This document shows positions 19,731 through 29,142 of a stretch of 64,000 nucleotides of DNA, in pieces; the first letter of the stretch is position 1; every line of letters starts with the position of its first letter. A program made the translations under genes and the position numbers. The notes below the pieces were generated by a model. That model was given only the letters and a program-made list of their open reading frames with translations. It was not told the DNA's origin and did no database searches. The stretch comes from Pseudacidovorax intermedius (GTDB taxonomy: Bacteria; Pseudomonadota; Gammaproteobacteria; Burkholderiales; Burkholderiaceae_C), in assembly GCF_003350475.1 (NCBI RefSeq), contig NZ_QQAV01000001.1, positions 1 to 64,000 of the forward strand, given 5' to 3'.

Positions 19731-21164
19731 TCAGGGCTTCTTCGCGCCCTTCACCGGCCGCTTCCAGTTCGCGAAGCTCACCTGCCGCGCCCGGGCCACC
19801 GTCAACGCACCGGGCTCGGTGCTCTTGCCGACGGTCGAGCCGCCGCCGATGGTGCCGCCGGCACCGATCGTCACCGGCGCGATCAGCACGCAGTTGCTGC
19901 CCACGTGCACATCGTCGCCGATCACCGTGCGGTGCTTGTTGGCGCCGTCGTAGTTGGCGGTGATGCTGCCGGCGCCGTAGTTGACGCGCTCGCCCACCGT
20001 GGCGTCGCCCAGGTAGGCCAGGTGGTTGGCCTTGGCGCCATCGGCCAGGATCGAGTTCTTCACCTCGACGAAGTTGCCGATGTGCACCTCGCGGCCCAGT
20101 TGCGCGCCGGGGCGGAGACGGGCGTAGGGGCCGATCAGTGCGCCCGCACCCACCACCACACCAGCCGCCTCTCCGGCGATGTGGGTGTAGGGGTGGATCA
20201 CCGCCCCGGCCTCGATGCATGCATCCGAGATGACGCAGTGCGCCCCGATGCGCACGCCCTCGCCCAGGCTCACGCGGCCTTCGAAGATGCAGTTGATGTC
20301 GATCTCGACATCGGCGGCGCAGTCCAGCTCGCCGCGCAGGTCGAAGCGCGCCGGGTCGGCCAGGCGCACGCCGGCGTCCATCAGGCGCTCGGCCTGGCGG
20401 CGCTGCCAGTCGCGCTCCAGCGCGGCCAGTTGCGCGGGGCTGTTGATGCCGGCCACCTGCAGCGCGTCGGTGGTCTTCTGCGCCACCACGGGCAGGCCCT
20501 CGGCCACGGCCATGCCGACCACGTCGGGCAGGTAGTACTCGCCCTGGGCGTTGTAGTTGGACAGCCGCGCCAGCCAGCCGGCCAGCGCGCGGGCGGGCGC
20601 CGCCATCACGCCCGAATAGATCTCGCGCACCTGGCGCTGGGCTTCGGTCGCGTCCTTGTGCTCGACGATGGCCTGCACGCCACCGGCCGCATCGCGCAGC
20701 ACCCGGCCGTAGCCCGTCGGGTCGGGCAGCTCGATGGTGAGCAGCGCCAGACGCTCGCCACCGCTGGCCTCGACCAGGGCGCGCAGCGTGTCCTGGCCGA
20801 TCAGCGGCACGTCGCCCGACAGCACCAGCACCACGCCGTCGCCGGCCAACGCGGGCACGGCCTGCTGCACGGCGTGGCCCGTGCCCAGTTGCGGCGACTG
20901 GCGTACGCAGCGCACGTCGGCGCCCAGTTGCCAGGCGGGAATGGCGGCCTCGACCTCCTCCGCGCCGTGGCCGGTGACCACCACCACGCGCCGCGCGCCC
21001 AGGCCGGCGGCCGTACGCAGCACATGGGCAAGCAGCGGCCGGCCAGCCAATCGATGCAACACTTTGGGCAGGCGACTCTTCATGCGCGTGCCCTTGCCGG
21101 CGGCCATGACGACGACATCGACGGCGATCGAGGAAAGGCTGGACGTGGTGGGTGCAATGGTCAT
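19731..21164 (-). CDS. glmU: Bifunctional GlcNAc-1-P uridyltransferase / GlcN-1-P acetyltransferase GlmU
   Basis: The protein has 477 residues. The N-terminal pyrophosphorylase domain shows VVVMAAGKGTRMKSRLPKVL and QLGTGHAVQQA, and the C-terminal left-handed beta-helix acetyltransferase domain carries hexapeptide repeats, RLRPGAQLG, and KANHLAYLGDA with the catalytic His. It makes UDP-GlcNAc from GlcN-1-P, two steps after GlmS. The ATG at 21164 gives a short Ser/Thr-rich leader before the nucleotidyl domain. Confidence 0.96.
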   Translation of the reverse strand: MTIAPTTSSLSSIAVDVVVMAAGKGTRMKSRLPKVLHRLAGRPLLAHVLRTAAGLGARRVVVVTGHGAEEVEAAIPAWQLGADVRCVRQSPQLGTGHAVQQAVPALAGDGVVLVLSGDVPLIGQDTLRALVEASGGERLALLTIELPDPTGYGRVLRDAAGGVQAIVEHKDATEAQRQVREIYSGVMAAPARALAGWLARLSNYNAQGEYYLPDVVGMAVAEGLPVVAQKTTDALQVAGINSPAQLAALERDWQRRQAERLMDAGVRLADPARFDLRGELDCAADVEIDINCIFEGRVSLGEGVRIGAHCVISDACIEAGAVIHPYTHIAGEAAGVVVGAGALIGPYARLRPGAQLGREVHIGNFVEVKNSILADGAKANHLAYLGDATVGERVNYGAGSITANYDGANKHRTVIGDDVHVGSNCVLIAPVTIGAGGTIGGGSTVGKSTEPGALTVARARQVSFANWKRPVKGAKKP

Positions 21165-21249
21165 GGTCGGTGCTGCTGCGGCAGCGAGCGAAGGAGCGGA
21201 AGGCGGCCTGCAACGAGGGCCGCGTGGCGGCGCCGGAGGCCTGCGAAAA

Positions 21250-22104
21250 GTGGCGCGGATTATCGGCGCGCTGCTGCTGGCGGTCGTGCTCGGCGGCTGC
21301 AGCGCGGTGCGCCTGGCCTACAACAACCTGCCCGAGATCAGCTACTGGTGGCTGGACGGCTACCTGGACTTCGACGGCGCCCAGAGCCTGCAGGTGAAGG
21401 CGGCCCTGGCCGGGCTGCAGGAGTGGCACCGCCGCGAGGAACTGCCCCGCTTCGTCGCCCTCGCCGGCCAGGCCCGCGACCTGGCGCGGGGAGACATCAC
21501 GGCCACGCAGGTCTGCGCGATGTCGGACGCGGTGCAGGCCCGCCTGCTGGCCCTGGCCCTGCGCGCCGAACCCGAGGCGACCACGCTCGCACAGAGCCTG
21601 TCGCCCGCCCAGCTGCAGGTGCTGGAGCGCAAGTTCACCCGCATCAATGGCGAGTTCCGCCGCGAATGGCTGCGCCTGCTGCCGGCCGAAGTGCAGGACA
21701 AGCGCTACGACACCTTCCTGGACCGTTACGAGGACTTCTACGGCCCTTTGGACTCGCGCCAGCGTGAGCTGCTGCGGCAGACGGTGCGCCAATCGGCCTT
21801 CAGTCCGCAGAAGCTGGACAACGTGCGACGGGCGCGCCAAGCCGAAGTGATGGCGCTGCTCCGGGGACTGCAGCAGCAGCCCGGCCTGCCGGCCGCCGAG
21901 GCGCAGCAACGCGTGCATGCGCTGGTGATGCGCGTCTTCGAGCCGCCACCTGGCGAATGGCGCACACAGCAAGACGCGCTGACGCAGGAGGGCTGCCGCA
22001 ACACGGCCCAGTTGCATGCGGCGATGAGCCCCACGCAACGCGAACGGGCGGCGCAGCGCATCGAGGGTTATCGGCAGGACCTGATCGCGCTCACCGCGCC
22101 TTGA
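21250..22104 (+). CDS. DUF6279-like lipoprotein
   Basis: From GTG 21250 the 284-residue product begins MARIIGALLLAVVLGGC, a type II signal peptide with lipobox LGGC. GGAGG lies ten bases upstream, so this start is preferred over ATGs at 21157/21163 that would add a hydrophilic extension. The mature part is helical, with the block RLAYNNLPEISYWWLDGYLD typical of this family of outer-membrane-linked lipoproteins of unknown function. Its 5' region faces glmU divergently. Confidence 0.75.
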   Translation: MARIIGALLLAVVLGGCSAVRLAYNNLPEISYWWLDGYLDFDGAQSLQVKAALAGLQEWHRREELPRFVALAGQARDLARGDITATQVCAMSDAVQARLLALALRAEPEATTLAQSLSPAQLQVLERKFTRINGEFRREWLRLLPAEVQDKRYDTFLDRYEDFYGPLDSRQRELLRQTVRQSAFSPQKLDNVRRARQAEVMALLRGLQQQPGLPAAEAQQRVHALVMRVFEPPPGEWRTQQDALTQEGCRNTAQLHAAMSPTQRERAAQRIEGYRQDLIALTAP

Positions 22105-22117
22105 GCCTGCCCGGGAA

Positions 22118-22867
22118 TCAGAGGAGTGGGACCGGCCGCATGGGGCGCTCGAAGTAGTCGCCCAGCGCTTCCAGCGCGTGGGGCTCGAGGATCTCCAGCC
22201 AGCCGCCCTCCAGCCGGTGCAGGCCCAGGCGTTGCAGCTTGCGCAGGGTTTTGTTGGTGTGCACCAGCGACAGGCCCAGCGCATCGGCGATGTGCTGCTG
22301 CTGGAACGGAAACTCCAGCCGGCCCGCCTCCGTCATTCCCAGGTGCTGCGCACGGCGGTACAGGTGCATCAGCAGCATCGCCACCCGCTCGGCCGCCGTG
22401 CGGCGGCCGGTGGTGACGAGGTTGTCGTCCACCATCTTCTCCTCGCGCGCGGCCAGCCAGGTGATGTCGTAGCCCAGCTTGGGATGCTGCAGGAAGAAGT
22501 CCCAGAGTCGATCACGCGGAAAGGTGCACAGCACCACGTCCGACGCGGCCTCCACACCGTGGGTACGGCCATCGGCAAACTCGTCCTGCAGGCCGAGCAG
22601 ATCGCCCGGCAGCAGGAAGTTCAGGATCTGCCGCCGCCCATCGCTCAGCGACTTGTAGCGGAAGGCCCAGCCCGAATAGAGCGTGTAGAGCTGATCGCTG
22701 CGCACATGCTCGCCGATGATGCGTTCCCCCGCAGCCACACGCCGGCTGCCGGTGCGCCATTCGGCGACGGCCCGGCGTTCGGGTTCGGAGAGGGCAAGAA
22801 AGGCGGGAAGGCTGCGCAGTCGACATTCGCTGCACGGATGGCCACAGGCCGAATGGGACACCGACAT
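22118..22867 (-). CDS. FNR/CRP-family regulator with partial cysteine cluster
   Basis: The 249-residue protein has a cyclic-nucleotide-type beta-barrel (~30-140), a dimer helix, and a C-terminal helix-turn-helix (IADALGLSLVHTNKTLRKLQ). The N-terminus holds CGHPCSEC (C8, C12, C15), the C-x3-C-x2-C spacing of the FNR iron-sulfur region, and C114 aligns with the fourth, barrel cysteine of FNR. The cysteine that follows at +6 in FNR is absent. It may be an oxygen/redox sensor with altered cluster ligation or a cluster-less relative. It is divergent from a BLUF gene. Confidence 0.85.
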   Translation of the reverse strand: MSVSHSACGHPCSECRLRSLPAFLALSEPERRAVAEWRTGSRRVAAGERIIGEHVRSDQLYTLYSGWAFRYKSLSDGRRQILNFLLPGDLLGLQDEFADGRTHGVEAASDVVLCTFPRDRLWDFFLQHPKLGYDITWLAAREEKMVDDNLVTTGRRTAAERVAMLLMHLYRRAQHLGMTEAGRLEFPFQQQHIADALGLSLVHTNKTLRKLQRLGLHRLEGGWLEILEPHALEALGDYFERPMRPVPLL

Positions 22868-22969
22868 CGGGCAGATGCAAGGGGTGGAGGTACCCCAATA
22901 TAGACATTCGGCCTGTGTCTTTTGACATTCGTCGAACGCCTCCCGGCGTCGGCCGGCACCCTAAAGTGG

Positions 22970-23383
22970 ATGGCGATGCCTGCTGACCCCCACAGCCTCT
23001 ACGAGTTCTTCTACACCAGCCAACTCGATCCGCAGACCTCCCCCACCGTGGTGGGACAGATCCTGTCCAAGGCCCGACCGCACAACGCGCAGGCCGGCGT
23101 GAGCGGACTGCTGGTATTCGACGGCCTGCGCTTCTTTCAGCACCTGGAAGGCCCCCGCATCGCGCTCGAACCGCTGATGGGCCGCATCGTCGAAGACATG
23201 CGGCACGAGGACGTGCGCATCCTGCATGAAGGCCTGCTCGACCAGCGGCGCTACCACCGCTTCGACATGGGCTACGCGCAGACCGACGACTTCGATGCGC
23301 TGGCTGCCTTGATGACGCTCTCGGGCCTCCCGGCGGTGGAGCAATTCCTGCACATGCGCTCCAGCTTCGACATCCAGGCCTGA
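22970..23383 (+). CDS. BLUF-domain blue-light photoreceptor (stand-alone)
   Basis: This protein of about 137 residues consists almost only of a BLUF flavin-binding domain. LYEFFYTSQLD supplies the photoactive Tyr, RPHNAQAGVSGLLVF the FAD-contacting Asn, and FFQHLEGP the conserved Gln; DMRHEDVRIL completes the signature. Such short BLUF proteins act by binding partner proteins or antirepressors. The start is ATG 22970 or 22976; an in-frame start at 22922 adds 16 unlikely residues. It shares a ~100-bp divergent promoter region with the FNR-like gene, hinting at a combined light/redox module. Confidence 0.88.
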   Translation: MAMPADPHSLYEFFYTSQLDPQTSPTVVGQILSKARPHNAQAGVSGLLVFDGLRFFQHLEGPRIALEPLMGRIVEDMRHEDVRILHEGLLDQRRYHRFDMGYAQTDDFDALAALMTLSGLPAVEQFLHMRSSFDIQA

Positions 23384-23390
23384 CCAAGAG

Positions 23391-23498
23391 GGCCGCGGAG
23401 CAGGCCAAGCGGGAACATCCGCGGAACCGGCTCCGCCGGGCCGCAGGATGTGCCCCCTGCAAGGGGGTGGGCGGCGCGCGAAGCGCAGAGCCTGGGCG
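23391..23498 (+). repeat. Dispersed ~108-bp intergenic repeat, copy A
   Basis: This stretch after the BLUF gene (from GGCCGCGGAGCAGG to AGCCTGGGCG) matches, in inverted orientation, 42202-42308. The two agree at most positions, with shared blocks CATCCGCGGAACCGGCT and GCGCGAAGCGC. It is non-coding and rich in short palindromes. Confidence 0.75.
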
Positions 23499-23813
23499 TT
23501 AGTCGTGATCCCATGTGTAGGTCGCGCCGAAGCCGTCCCATGGCTCCATCACGATGCGCTGGCCGGCCTCGACCACCAGCGACTCGCCGGGGCCGACGAC
23601 CAGGTCTTCGCTGCCCCATTGCGCCGTGGCGTCGCGGGTGACCCACACCCGGCCCTGCCGCATCCGCAGCACGCTGCGGCTCTGCGCCCGCAGGCTGATC
23701 GCCTGCCCCGCCTTGAGCTGCCAGGCACCGCGTCGCACGGCCGGCGGAATCGCGGCGGCAGGCGCGGCGATCAGGGCTTCGCGGGTCGTGGTGCACAGGG
23801 TGGCGGCGGTCAT
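23499..23813 (-). CDS. DUF2917 small protein
   Basis: This 104-residue protein has a DUF2917-type single beta domain: WQLKAGQAISLRAQSRSVLR, then GRVWVTRDATAQWGSEDLVV and a GPGESLVVEAGQRIVME segment, ending TWDHD. The family is common in Burkholderiales and uncharacterised. ATG 23813 was chosen because GGAG precedes it and a 14-residue extension to 23855 is unlikely. It is divergent from a LysR regulator, a recurrent pairing in this group as far as I recall. Confidence 0.75.
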   Translation of the reverse strand: MTAATLCTTTREALIAAPAAAIPPAVRRGAWQLKAGQAISLRAQSRSVLRMRQGRVWVTRDATAQWGSEDLVVGPGESLVVEAGQRIVMEPWDGFGATYTWDHD

Positions 23814-23972
23814 GGCGGTTCTCCTCGTCGAGCAGCGTGTCGCCCATTGCGCCACGTCCGCTTGGGGAACCGATCATCTGCAGCAAGGCGCAGCCGGTCC
23901 AATGAAAACGCGCTAGGCTACTGATGCCGGCGACGCATCAATCGCCGCCCGCCCCTCCTGCCCGTCCCGCCC

Positions 23973-24956
23973 ATGCAGCACTCCCAGACCCACCTGCGCA
24001 CCCGGCCCATCGGCGCCGGCTACCTGCGCGCCTTCGAGGCTGTGGCCCGGCACCTGAACTTCCGCGCCGCGGCGGAGGAGATGGCGCTGACCCAGTCCGC
24101 GGTCAGCCGCCAGATCCAGTCGCTCGAAGAAGAGGTGGGCGTGCCGCTCTTCCTGCGCCACACCCGGGCGGTGGAGCTGACCAGCGCCGGCGCGCAGCTG
24201 CTGCTGGCCACGCAACAGGCGCTACCGCGCATCGACGGCGCGGTACGGCAGATCCGCCAGAGCGCCGGCCGCAAGAGCGTGGCTTTGACCACCTTCGCCT
24301 CCTTCGCTTCGATGTGGCTGATCCCGCGGCTGGAGGCCTTCCAGCAGGCGCATCCGGACATCGACATCCGCATCGATGCCAGCGATGTGGCGATGGACCT
24401 GGACCTGGCGGACATCGACATGGCCCTGCGCTACGGCCCCGCAGAAGCCATGCCGGCAGGCGCGGTGCGCCTGTTCGGCGAGACGCTGATGCCGGTGGCC
24501 AGCCCCTGGCTCATCAAGAGCAATCCGGCCATCCGCGAGCCGGCGGACATCACCCGCTTCACGCTGATCGAGGCCGGTGACGCGCACCGCACGCACCTCG
24601 AATGGCTGACCTGGCGCCGCTGGTTTGAGACCAAAGGCCTGGCCCGCACCCAGCCGCGGCGCTGGCTGTACTTCAACTATGCCTATCAGATGGTGCAGGC
24701 CGCCCTGTCGGGCCAGGGCGTGGTGCTGGCGCGCAGCCCGCTCATCGCCGAGAGCCTGGCCAGCGGCGACCTGGTGGAGGTGCTGCCGCGCCAGCGCATG
24801 GATTCGCCGATGGCCTACTGGCTGCTGGTGGCGCCGCGCAGTACCGCGCGGCCGGAGATCCGCGCCTTCTGCGACTGGCTGCGCGAGCAGGCCGCGGTCA
24901 CGCGCAAGACCATCGGCGACGGGCCGGACCCGGACACGCTCACGGAACTGGACTGA
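23973..24956 (+). CDS. LysR-family regulator (GcvA-like)
   Basis: The 327-residue protein has an N-terminal helix-turn-helix (AFEAVARHLNFRAAAEEMAL, then TQSAVSRQIQSLEEEVG) and a periplasmic-binding-like effector domain from ~100. The sequence WLIPRLEAFQQAHPDIDIRI and DIDMALRYG place it near the GcvA group. The start at ATG 23973 precedes the HTH by a normal 16 residues. The adjacent divergent DUF2917 gene is the likely target. Confidence 0.88.
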   Translation: MQHSQTHLRTRPIGAGYLRAFEAVARHLNFRAAAEEMALTQSAVSRQIQSLEEEVGVPLFLRHTRAVELTSAGAQLLLATQQALPRIDGAVRQIRQSAGRKSVALTTFASFASMWLIPRLEAFQQAHPDIDIRIDASDVAMDLDLADIDMALRYGPAEAMPAGAVRLFGETLMPVASPWLIKSNPAIREPADITRFTLIEAGDAHRTHLEWLTWRRWFETKGLARTQPRRWLYFNYAYQMVQAALSGQGVVLARSPLIAESLASGDLVEVLPRQRMDSPMAYWLLVAPRSTARPEIRAFCDWLREQAAVTRKTIGDGPDPDTLTELD

Positions 24957-25041
24957 ACACCGACCGCACAGCGTGTCTGCGCGGTCGGCCGAATCGCCCA
25001 TCCAGCGAAACCGGTACTCCTAAGGCACCCCGAGGCGCCGG

Positions 25042-25659
25042 TCAGCCGACGGGCCAGACCACGCCGTTGTCGTTGAGGATCGCGTCCAGCGGCACGTCAT
25101 GCGCCTCGGGCTCGAAGTCGTCGACGAAACCGTTGGCAAAGCCCAGCCCGACGGTGAAGGGCCGGGGCTCCAGCGCCGCCAGCGTGCGGTCGTAGAAGCC
25201 GCCGCCGTAGCCCAGCCGGTAGCCGCCAGCGCTGTAGCCCAGGCAGGGCACGAACAGCAGCGTGGGCACGATCAGCTCGGTGTCCTTGGGCTTGGGGATG
25301 TCGTAGGCATCGTTCTCCATGGGACAGCCGGGGTACCAGACGTGGAAAGTGAGCGTCTTGGTCTCGCGGTCCACCACCGGCAGGCCGATGCGGCGGCGCT
25401 GGGGCTCTTCCATCAGCTCGCCATCCTCCTTCCAGCGGTGCAGCGCTGGCAGGGGGTCGAACTCGCCCTTGATGGGCCAGTAGGCGCCGATCACCGTGTC
25501 GGGCCGGCCCACCAGCCAGAAGCGCATCACGCGCTGCAGGAGGTCGGCGCGCTGTAGGCGGTCGGGCATCGCCAGGCGTTGCTCGATGAGCGCCGCGCGG
25601 ACCTGGGACTTGAGAAAGGCCGCCGTGCCCGCGCGTTCTTCACCGTGTGCTTTGTCCAT
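25042..25659 (-). CDS. ygfA: 5-formyltetrahydrofolate cyclo-ligase
   Basis: This 205-residue enzyme converts 5-formyl-THF to 5,10-methenyl-THF with ATP. The family motif GYSAGGYRLGYGGGFYDRTL (ATP-binding Gly-rich loop) and the N-terminal KSQVRAALIEQR are present. ATG 25659 (MDKAHGEE) was chosen over the upstream in-frame ATG at 25680, which would overlap the start of the divergent lytic transglycosylase. Only nine bases separate the two start codons. Confidence 0.92.
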   Translation of the reverse strand: MDKAHGEERAGTAAFLKSQVRAALIEQRLAMPDRLQRADLLQRVMRFWLVGRPDTVIGAYWPIKGEFDPLPALHRWKEDGELMEEPQRRRIGLPVVDRETKTLTFHVWYPGCPMENDAYDIPKPKDTELIVPTLLFVPCLGYSAGGYRLGYGGGFYDRTLAALEPRPFTVGLGFANGFVDDFEPEAHDVPLDAILNDNGVVWPVG

Positions 25660-25668
25660 AATCCTTCG

Positions 25669-27666
25669 ATGCAGTTTCAAGGCATTTTGTCACCCCGCCG
25701 CGGCTGGCTCGCCGCCCTGGCCCTGGTGGCCGCCACCCTCGCACCGCCGGCCTGCGCGCAGGCCAACCGCAACGACGACGTGCTGCTGCAGATGAAGCAG
25801 GCCTTCCAGCGTGGCGACAAGGCCCGCCTCACGGCCCTGCTGCCGCAGGCCCGCGGCCATGCACTGGAGCCCTGGGCCGCCTACTGGGAACTGAAGGCGC
25901 GCCTGGGCGAGGCCAGCAGCGACGAGGTCAACGCCTTCTTTGCCCGCTACCCCGGCACCTACCAGGAAGACCGCCTGCGCAACGACTGGCTGCTGCTGAT
26001 GGGCCAGCGCCGCGCCTGGGACGAGTTCGCCGCCGCCCATGCCGCCTTCCGCATGAACGACGACCGCGAGGTGCAGTGCTACGCCGTGCTGGTCGATGCG
26101 CTGCGCAGCGGCCGCGCCACCACGGCGCAGGTCGAGCAGGTGCGCCGCAACTGGCTGGCGCAGCGCGACCTCGACGATGGTTGCCTCACCGCCGCCGATC
26201 GGCTGATCGGCGCGGGCGCCATGCCGAAGTCCGACGCCTGGAAGAAGGCGCGCATCGCCATGGAGGCCAATCGCCCCAGCGCCGCCCGCGCGGCCATCAA
26301 CCTCGTCGCGCCCGAGGCGCTGCCCACCTTCGACCAGGTCAACGCCAGCGCGGTCAAGTTCCTGCTCGGCGCGGCCTCGGCCGCCTCCCGTGGCCGCAAG
26401 GAGATGGTCGTGCTGGCGCTGCTGCGCATGGCCGTGGCCGATCCCGACACCGCGGCGGCCCAGCTCGACAGCAAGTGGGGCCCCATGCTCAGCCCCGAGG
26501 AGCGCAACTGGGTCTGGGGCAGCATCGGCCGCCAGGCGGCGCAGAAGCTCTCGCCGCAGGGCTTCGTCTACTTCGCCAATGTCAGCAAGAACAGCGACCT
26601 GACCGACGACATGCTCGGCTGGAAGGTGCGCGCCGCGCTGCGCATGGGCGAGTGGAAAGAGGTCGACGCCGCCGTGCGCGCCATGAGCGAAGAGGCGCAG
26701 CAGGACCCGACCTGGGTCTACTGGCGCGCCCGCGCCCTGCTGGCCCAGGGTGGCGAGCGCCGCCAGCAGGAGGCCCGCACGCTGCTGGAGACCATCGCCG
26801 GCACGCGCGGCTTCTATGAGCTGCTGGCGCTCGAAGAGTTGGGCCAGCGCGCCCAGGTGCCCACGGCGCCCGCGCCCCTCACGCCCGAGGAGCGCGCCGC
26901 CGCGCAGAACAACCCCTCGCTGCAGCGCGGCCTCTACGCCATCGCCATCGGCTTGCGGCCCGAGGGCGTGCGCGAATGGAACTACGCCACCAACCTGCAC
27001 GACCGCGGCGGCATGGACGACCGCGCACTGCTGGCCGCCGCCGACCTGGCCTGCCAGCGTGAGGTGTGGGACCGCTGCATCAACACCAGCGAGCGCACCA
27101 AGGGCACGATCGATGCGGTGCAGCGCTTTCCCATGCCCTTCCACGACACGGTGCTGCGCAAGAGCCAGGACATCGGCCTCGACCCGGCCTATGTCTACGG
27201 CCTGATCCGCCAGGAAAGCCGCTTCATCATGGATGCCCGCTCGGGCGTCGGCGCCTCGGGCCTGATGCAGGTGATGCCCGCCACCGCCCGCTGGACGGCG
27301 CGCAAGATCGGCCTGCCCTATTCGCCGGACATGATCACCGACCGCGAGACCAACATCACCATCGGCACCAACTACCTCAAGCTGGCGCTGGACGACTTCG
27401 ACGGCTCGATGCCGCTGGCCGCCGCCGCCTACAACGCCGGCCCGGGCCGGCCGCGCAGCTGGCGCAACGGGCCGGTGCTCGACGCCGCCATCTGGGCCGA
27501 GAACATTCCCTTTGCCGAGACGCGCGACTACGTGAAGAAGGTGATCGCCAACACCACCAACTATGCGGCGCTGATCTATGGCCGGCCGCAGTCCATCAAG
27601 GAGCGGCTGGGCCGCGTGGGCCCGCGCAACGCGGCCGAGCCCGAGCCGAACAAGGACCTGCCCTGA
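25669..27666 (+). CDS. slt: Soluble lytic murein transglycosylase (Slt-type)
   Basis: The 665-residue periplasmic enzyme has a signal peptide (1-~31, ending CAQA), a long helical superhelix domain, and a C-terminal lysozyme-like domain. The catalytic Glu lies in LIRQESRF, followed by SGLMQVMPATA and AAAYNAGPGR. It cleaves the MurNAc-GlcNAc bond of peptidoglycan, forming 1,6-anhydro products. The start at 25669 begins the signal peptide directly. Confidence 0.95.
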   Translation: MQFQGILSPRRGWLAALALVAATLAPPACAQANRNDDVLLQMKQAFQRGDKARLTALLPQARGHALEPWAAYWELKARLGEASSDEVNAFFARYPGTYQEDRLRNDWLLLMGQRRAWDEFAAAHAAFRMNDDREVQCYAVLVDALRSGRATTAQVEQVRRNWLAQRDLDDGCLTAADRLIGAGAMPKSDAWKKARIAMEANRPSAARAAINLVAPEALPTFDQVNASAVKFLLGAASAASRGRKEMVVLALLRMAVADPDTAAAQLDSKWGPMLSPEERNWVWGSIGRQAAQKLSPQGFVYFANVSKNSDLTDDMLGWKVRAALRMGEWKEVDAAVRAMSEEAQQDPTWVYWRARALLAQGGERRQQEARTLLETIAGTRGFYELLALEELGQRAQVPTAPAPLTPEERAAAQNNPSLQRGLYAIAIGLRPEGVREWNYATNLHDRGGMDDRALLAAADLACQREVWDRCINTSERTKGTIDAVQRFPMPFHDTVLRKSQDIGLDPAYVYGLIRQESRFIMDARSGVGASGLMQVMPATARWTARKIGLPYSPDMITDRETNITIGTNYLKLALDDFDGSMPLAAAAYNAGPGRPRSWRNGPVLDAAIWAENIPFAETRDYVKKVIANTTNYAALIYGRPQSIKERLGRVGPRNAAEPEPNKDLP

Positions 27667-27689
27667 TCCGCTGATCGCTCTGGAGCGCC

Positions 27690-28265
27690 ATGGACTGGAT
27701 GGACGTCGTCGCCGACACGCTGGCCACAGAGTTTTCGGACGTGCCCGATCTCGCCCAGCTGGTGCGCATCGTGGTGCGCCTGCTCCTGGCGGCGCTGCTG
27801 GGTCTGCTGCTGGGCTTCGAGCGCGAATACGAGGGCAAGGCCGCCGGCGTGCGCACGCACATGCTGGTGGCCATCGGCTCGGCCCTGTTCGTGCTGGTGC
27901 CGCAGCAGGCCGGCATCGAGCCGGCCGACATGAGCCGCGTGATCCAGGGCCTCGTCGCCGGCGTGGGCTTTCTGTGTGCGGGCACCATCCTCAAGCGCGG
28001 CCGCAACGAGGAGCAGGTGGAAGGCCTGACCACCGCCGCCGGCCTGTGGATGACGGCCGCCATCGGCATGGCCTGCGGCCTGGGTCGCGAGGTGACGGCC
28101 ATCCTCAGTGCCTTGCTGGGGCTGGCCGTGCTCCAGGCCATGCCGCGGCTGGTGATCTGGGTGAGCCGCATGACCGGGCCGCCGCGCGGCGGCGATCACA
28201 CGCAGAAGAGGCGGGCGTCTGGCCGTGACGACGAAGCTGGCCGAGGCCCAGCCAACGGCCACTGA
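27690..28265 (+). CDS. MgtC/SapB-family membrane protein
   Basis: This 191-residue protein has four or five hydrophobic helices and the family signature LGFEREYEGKAAGVRTHMLV followed by GLVAGVGFLCAGTIL. MgtC-like proteins modulate the F-ATPase or acid/magnesium tolerance in pathogens; most environmental homologues are untested. It follows slt by 23 bases and may be co-transcribed. The C-terminus is a short charged tail. Confidence 0.88.
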   Translation: MDWMDVVADTLATEFSDVPDLAQLVRIVVRLLLAALLGLLLGFEREYEGKAAGVRTHMLVAIGSALFVLVPQQAGIEPADMSRVIQGLVAGVGFLCAGTILKRGRNEEQVEGLTTAAGLWMTAAIGMACGLGREVTAILSALLGLAVLQAMPRLVIWVSRMTGPPRGGDHTQKRRASGRDDEAGRGPANGH

Positions 28266-28415
28266 ACAACGCCCGCGCGCCGGCTGCATCCAGCGGACGG
28301 CGAAGGCATGTCACGGCACGCATCAATCGCCGTCATTTTTTGCATCGATGCGCGCGGGGATCGCCCCTAGCATGGCCGGCACCCCTCTGTCTCTCACCCA
28401 CCCCGGAGATCCCCC

Positions 28416-29108
28416 GTGTCCACGCTCCAGCTCTACATCGGCAACAAGAACTACTCGTCCTGGTCCATGCGCCCCTGGGTGCTGATGAAGCAGGCCGGCA
28501 TCGGCTTCGAGGAGGTGATGGTGCGCTTCGACAGCTTCGAGGCGGACTCGCGCTTCAAGGCCGTGGTGGGTGCCGTCAACCCGACCGGCAAGGTGCCGGT
28601 GCTGGTCGACGGGCCCATCGTGGTGTGGGACACGCTGGCCATCGCCGAATACCTGGCCGAGCGCTTTCCCGACAAGCAGCTCTGGCCGGCAGACACCGCG
28701 GCCCGGGCGCATGCCCGCAGCATCTGCGCGGAGATGCATGCCGGCTTCGGTGCGTTGCGCAACCACTGCGGCATGAACATCGAGGCCTCGCTGCACGACG
28801 TCGGCGCCCGCCTGATGCGCGAGGAGCCGGCCGTCGCCGCCGACCTGGCGCGCATCGGCCAGATGTGGGAAGGCCTGCTGCAGCAGCACGGCGGCCCCAT
28901 GCTCTTCGGCGATTTCGGCATCGCCGATGCGTACTACGCACCGGTGGCCACGCGCATCCGCACCTACGGTCTGCCGGTGCCCGCAGCCGTCGATGCCTAC
29001 ATCGACCGCCTCTACGCACTGCCGGGCGTGAAGGCCTGGGTCGACGAGGCCCTGGCCGAACATGACTTCGTGCCGATGGACGAGCCGTACCGCAAGTCAC
29101 GCGACTGA
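28416..29108 (+). CDS. Glutathione S-transferase family protein
   Basis: The 230-residue protein starts at a GTG preceded by GGAG. The thioredoxin-like N-terminal domain carries [15 protein letters not shown], whose Ser region is the expected glutathione-activating site, and [12 protein letters not shown] with the cis-Pro. The all-helical C-terminal domain follows from ~95. The substrate is unknown. The gene precedes cca by 34 bases. Confidence 0.88.
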   Translation: MSTLQLYIGNKNYSSWSMRPWVLMKQAGIGFEEVMVRFDSFEADSRFKAVVGAVNPTGKVPVLVDGPIVVWDTLAIAEYLAERFPDKQLWPADTAARAHARSICAEMHAGFGALRNHCGMNIEASLHDVGARLMREEPAVAADLARIGQMWEGLLQQHGGPMLFGDFGIADAYYAPVATRIRTYGLPVPAAVDAYIDRLYALPGVKAWVDEALAEHDFVPMDEPYRKSRD

Positions 29109-29142
29109 GCGGCGCACGAGGGGCCGCCCCTACACTGCCCCG

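Noticed and set aside
22105-22117. Gene or regulatory site between the DUF6279 gene and FNR-like gene
   Set aside because: Only 13 bases separate the convergent ends; nothing is present.
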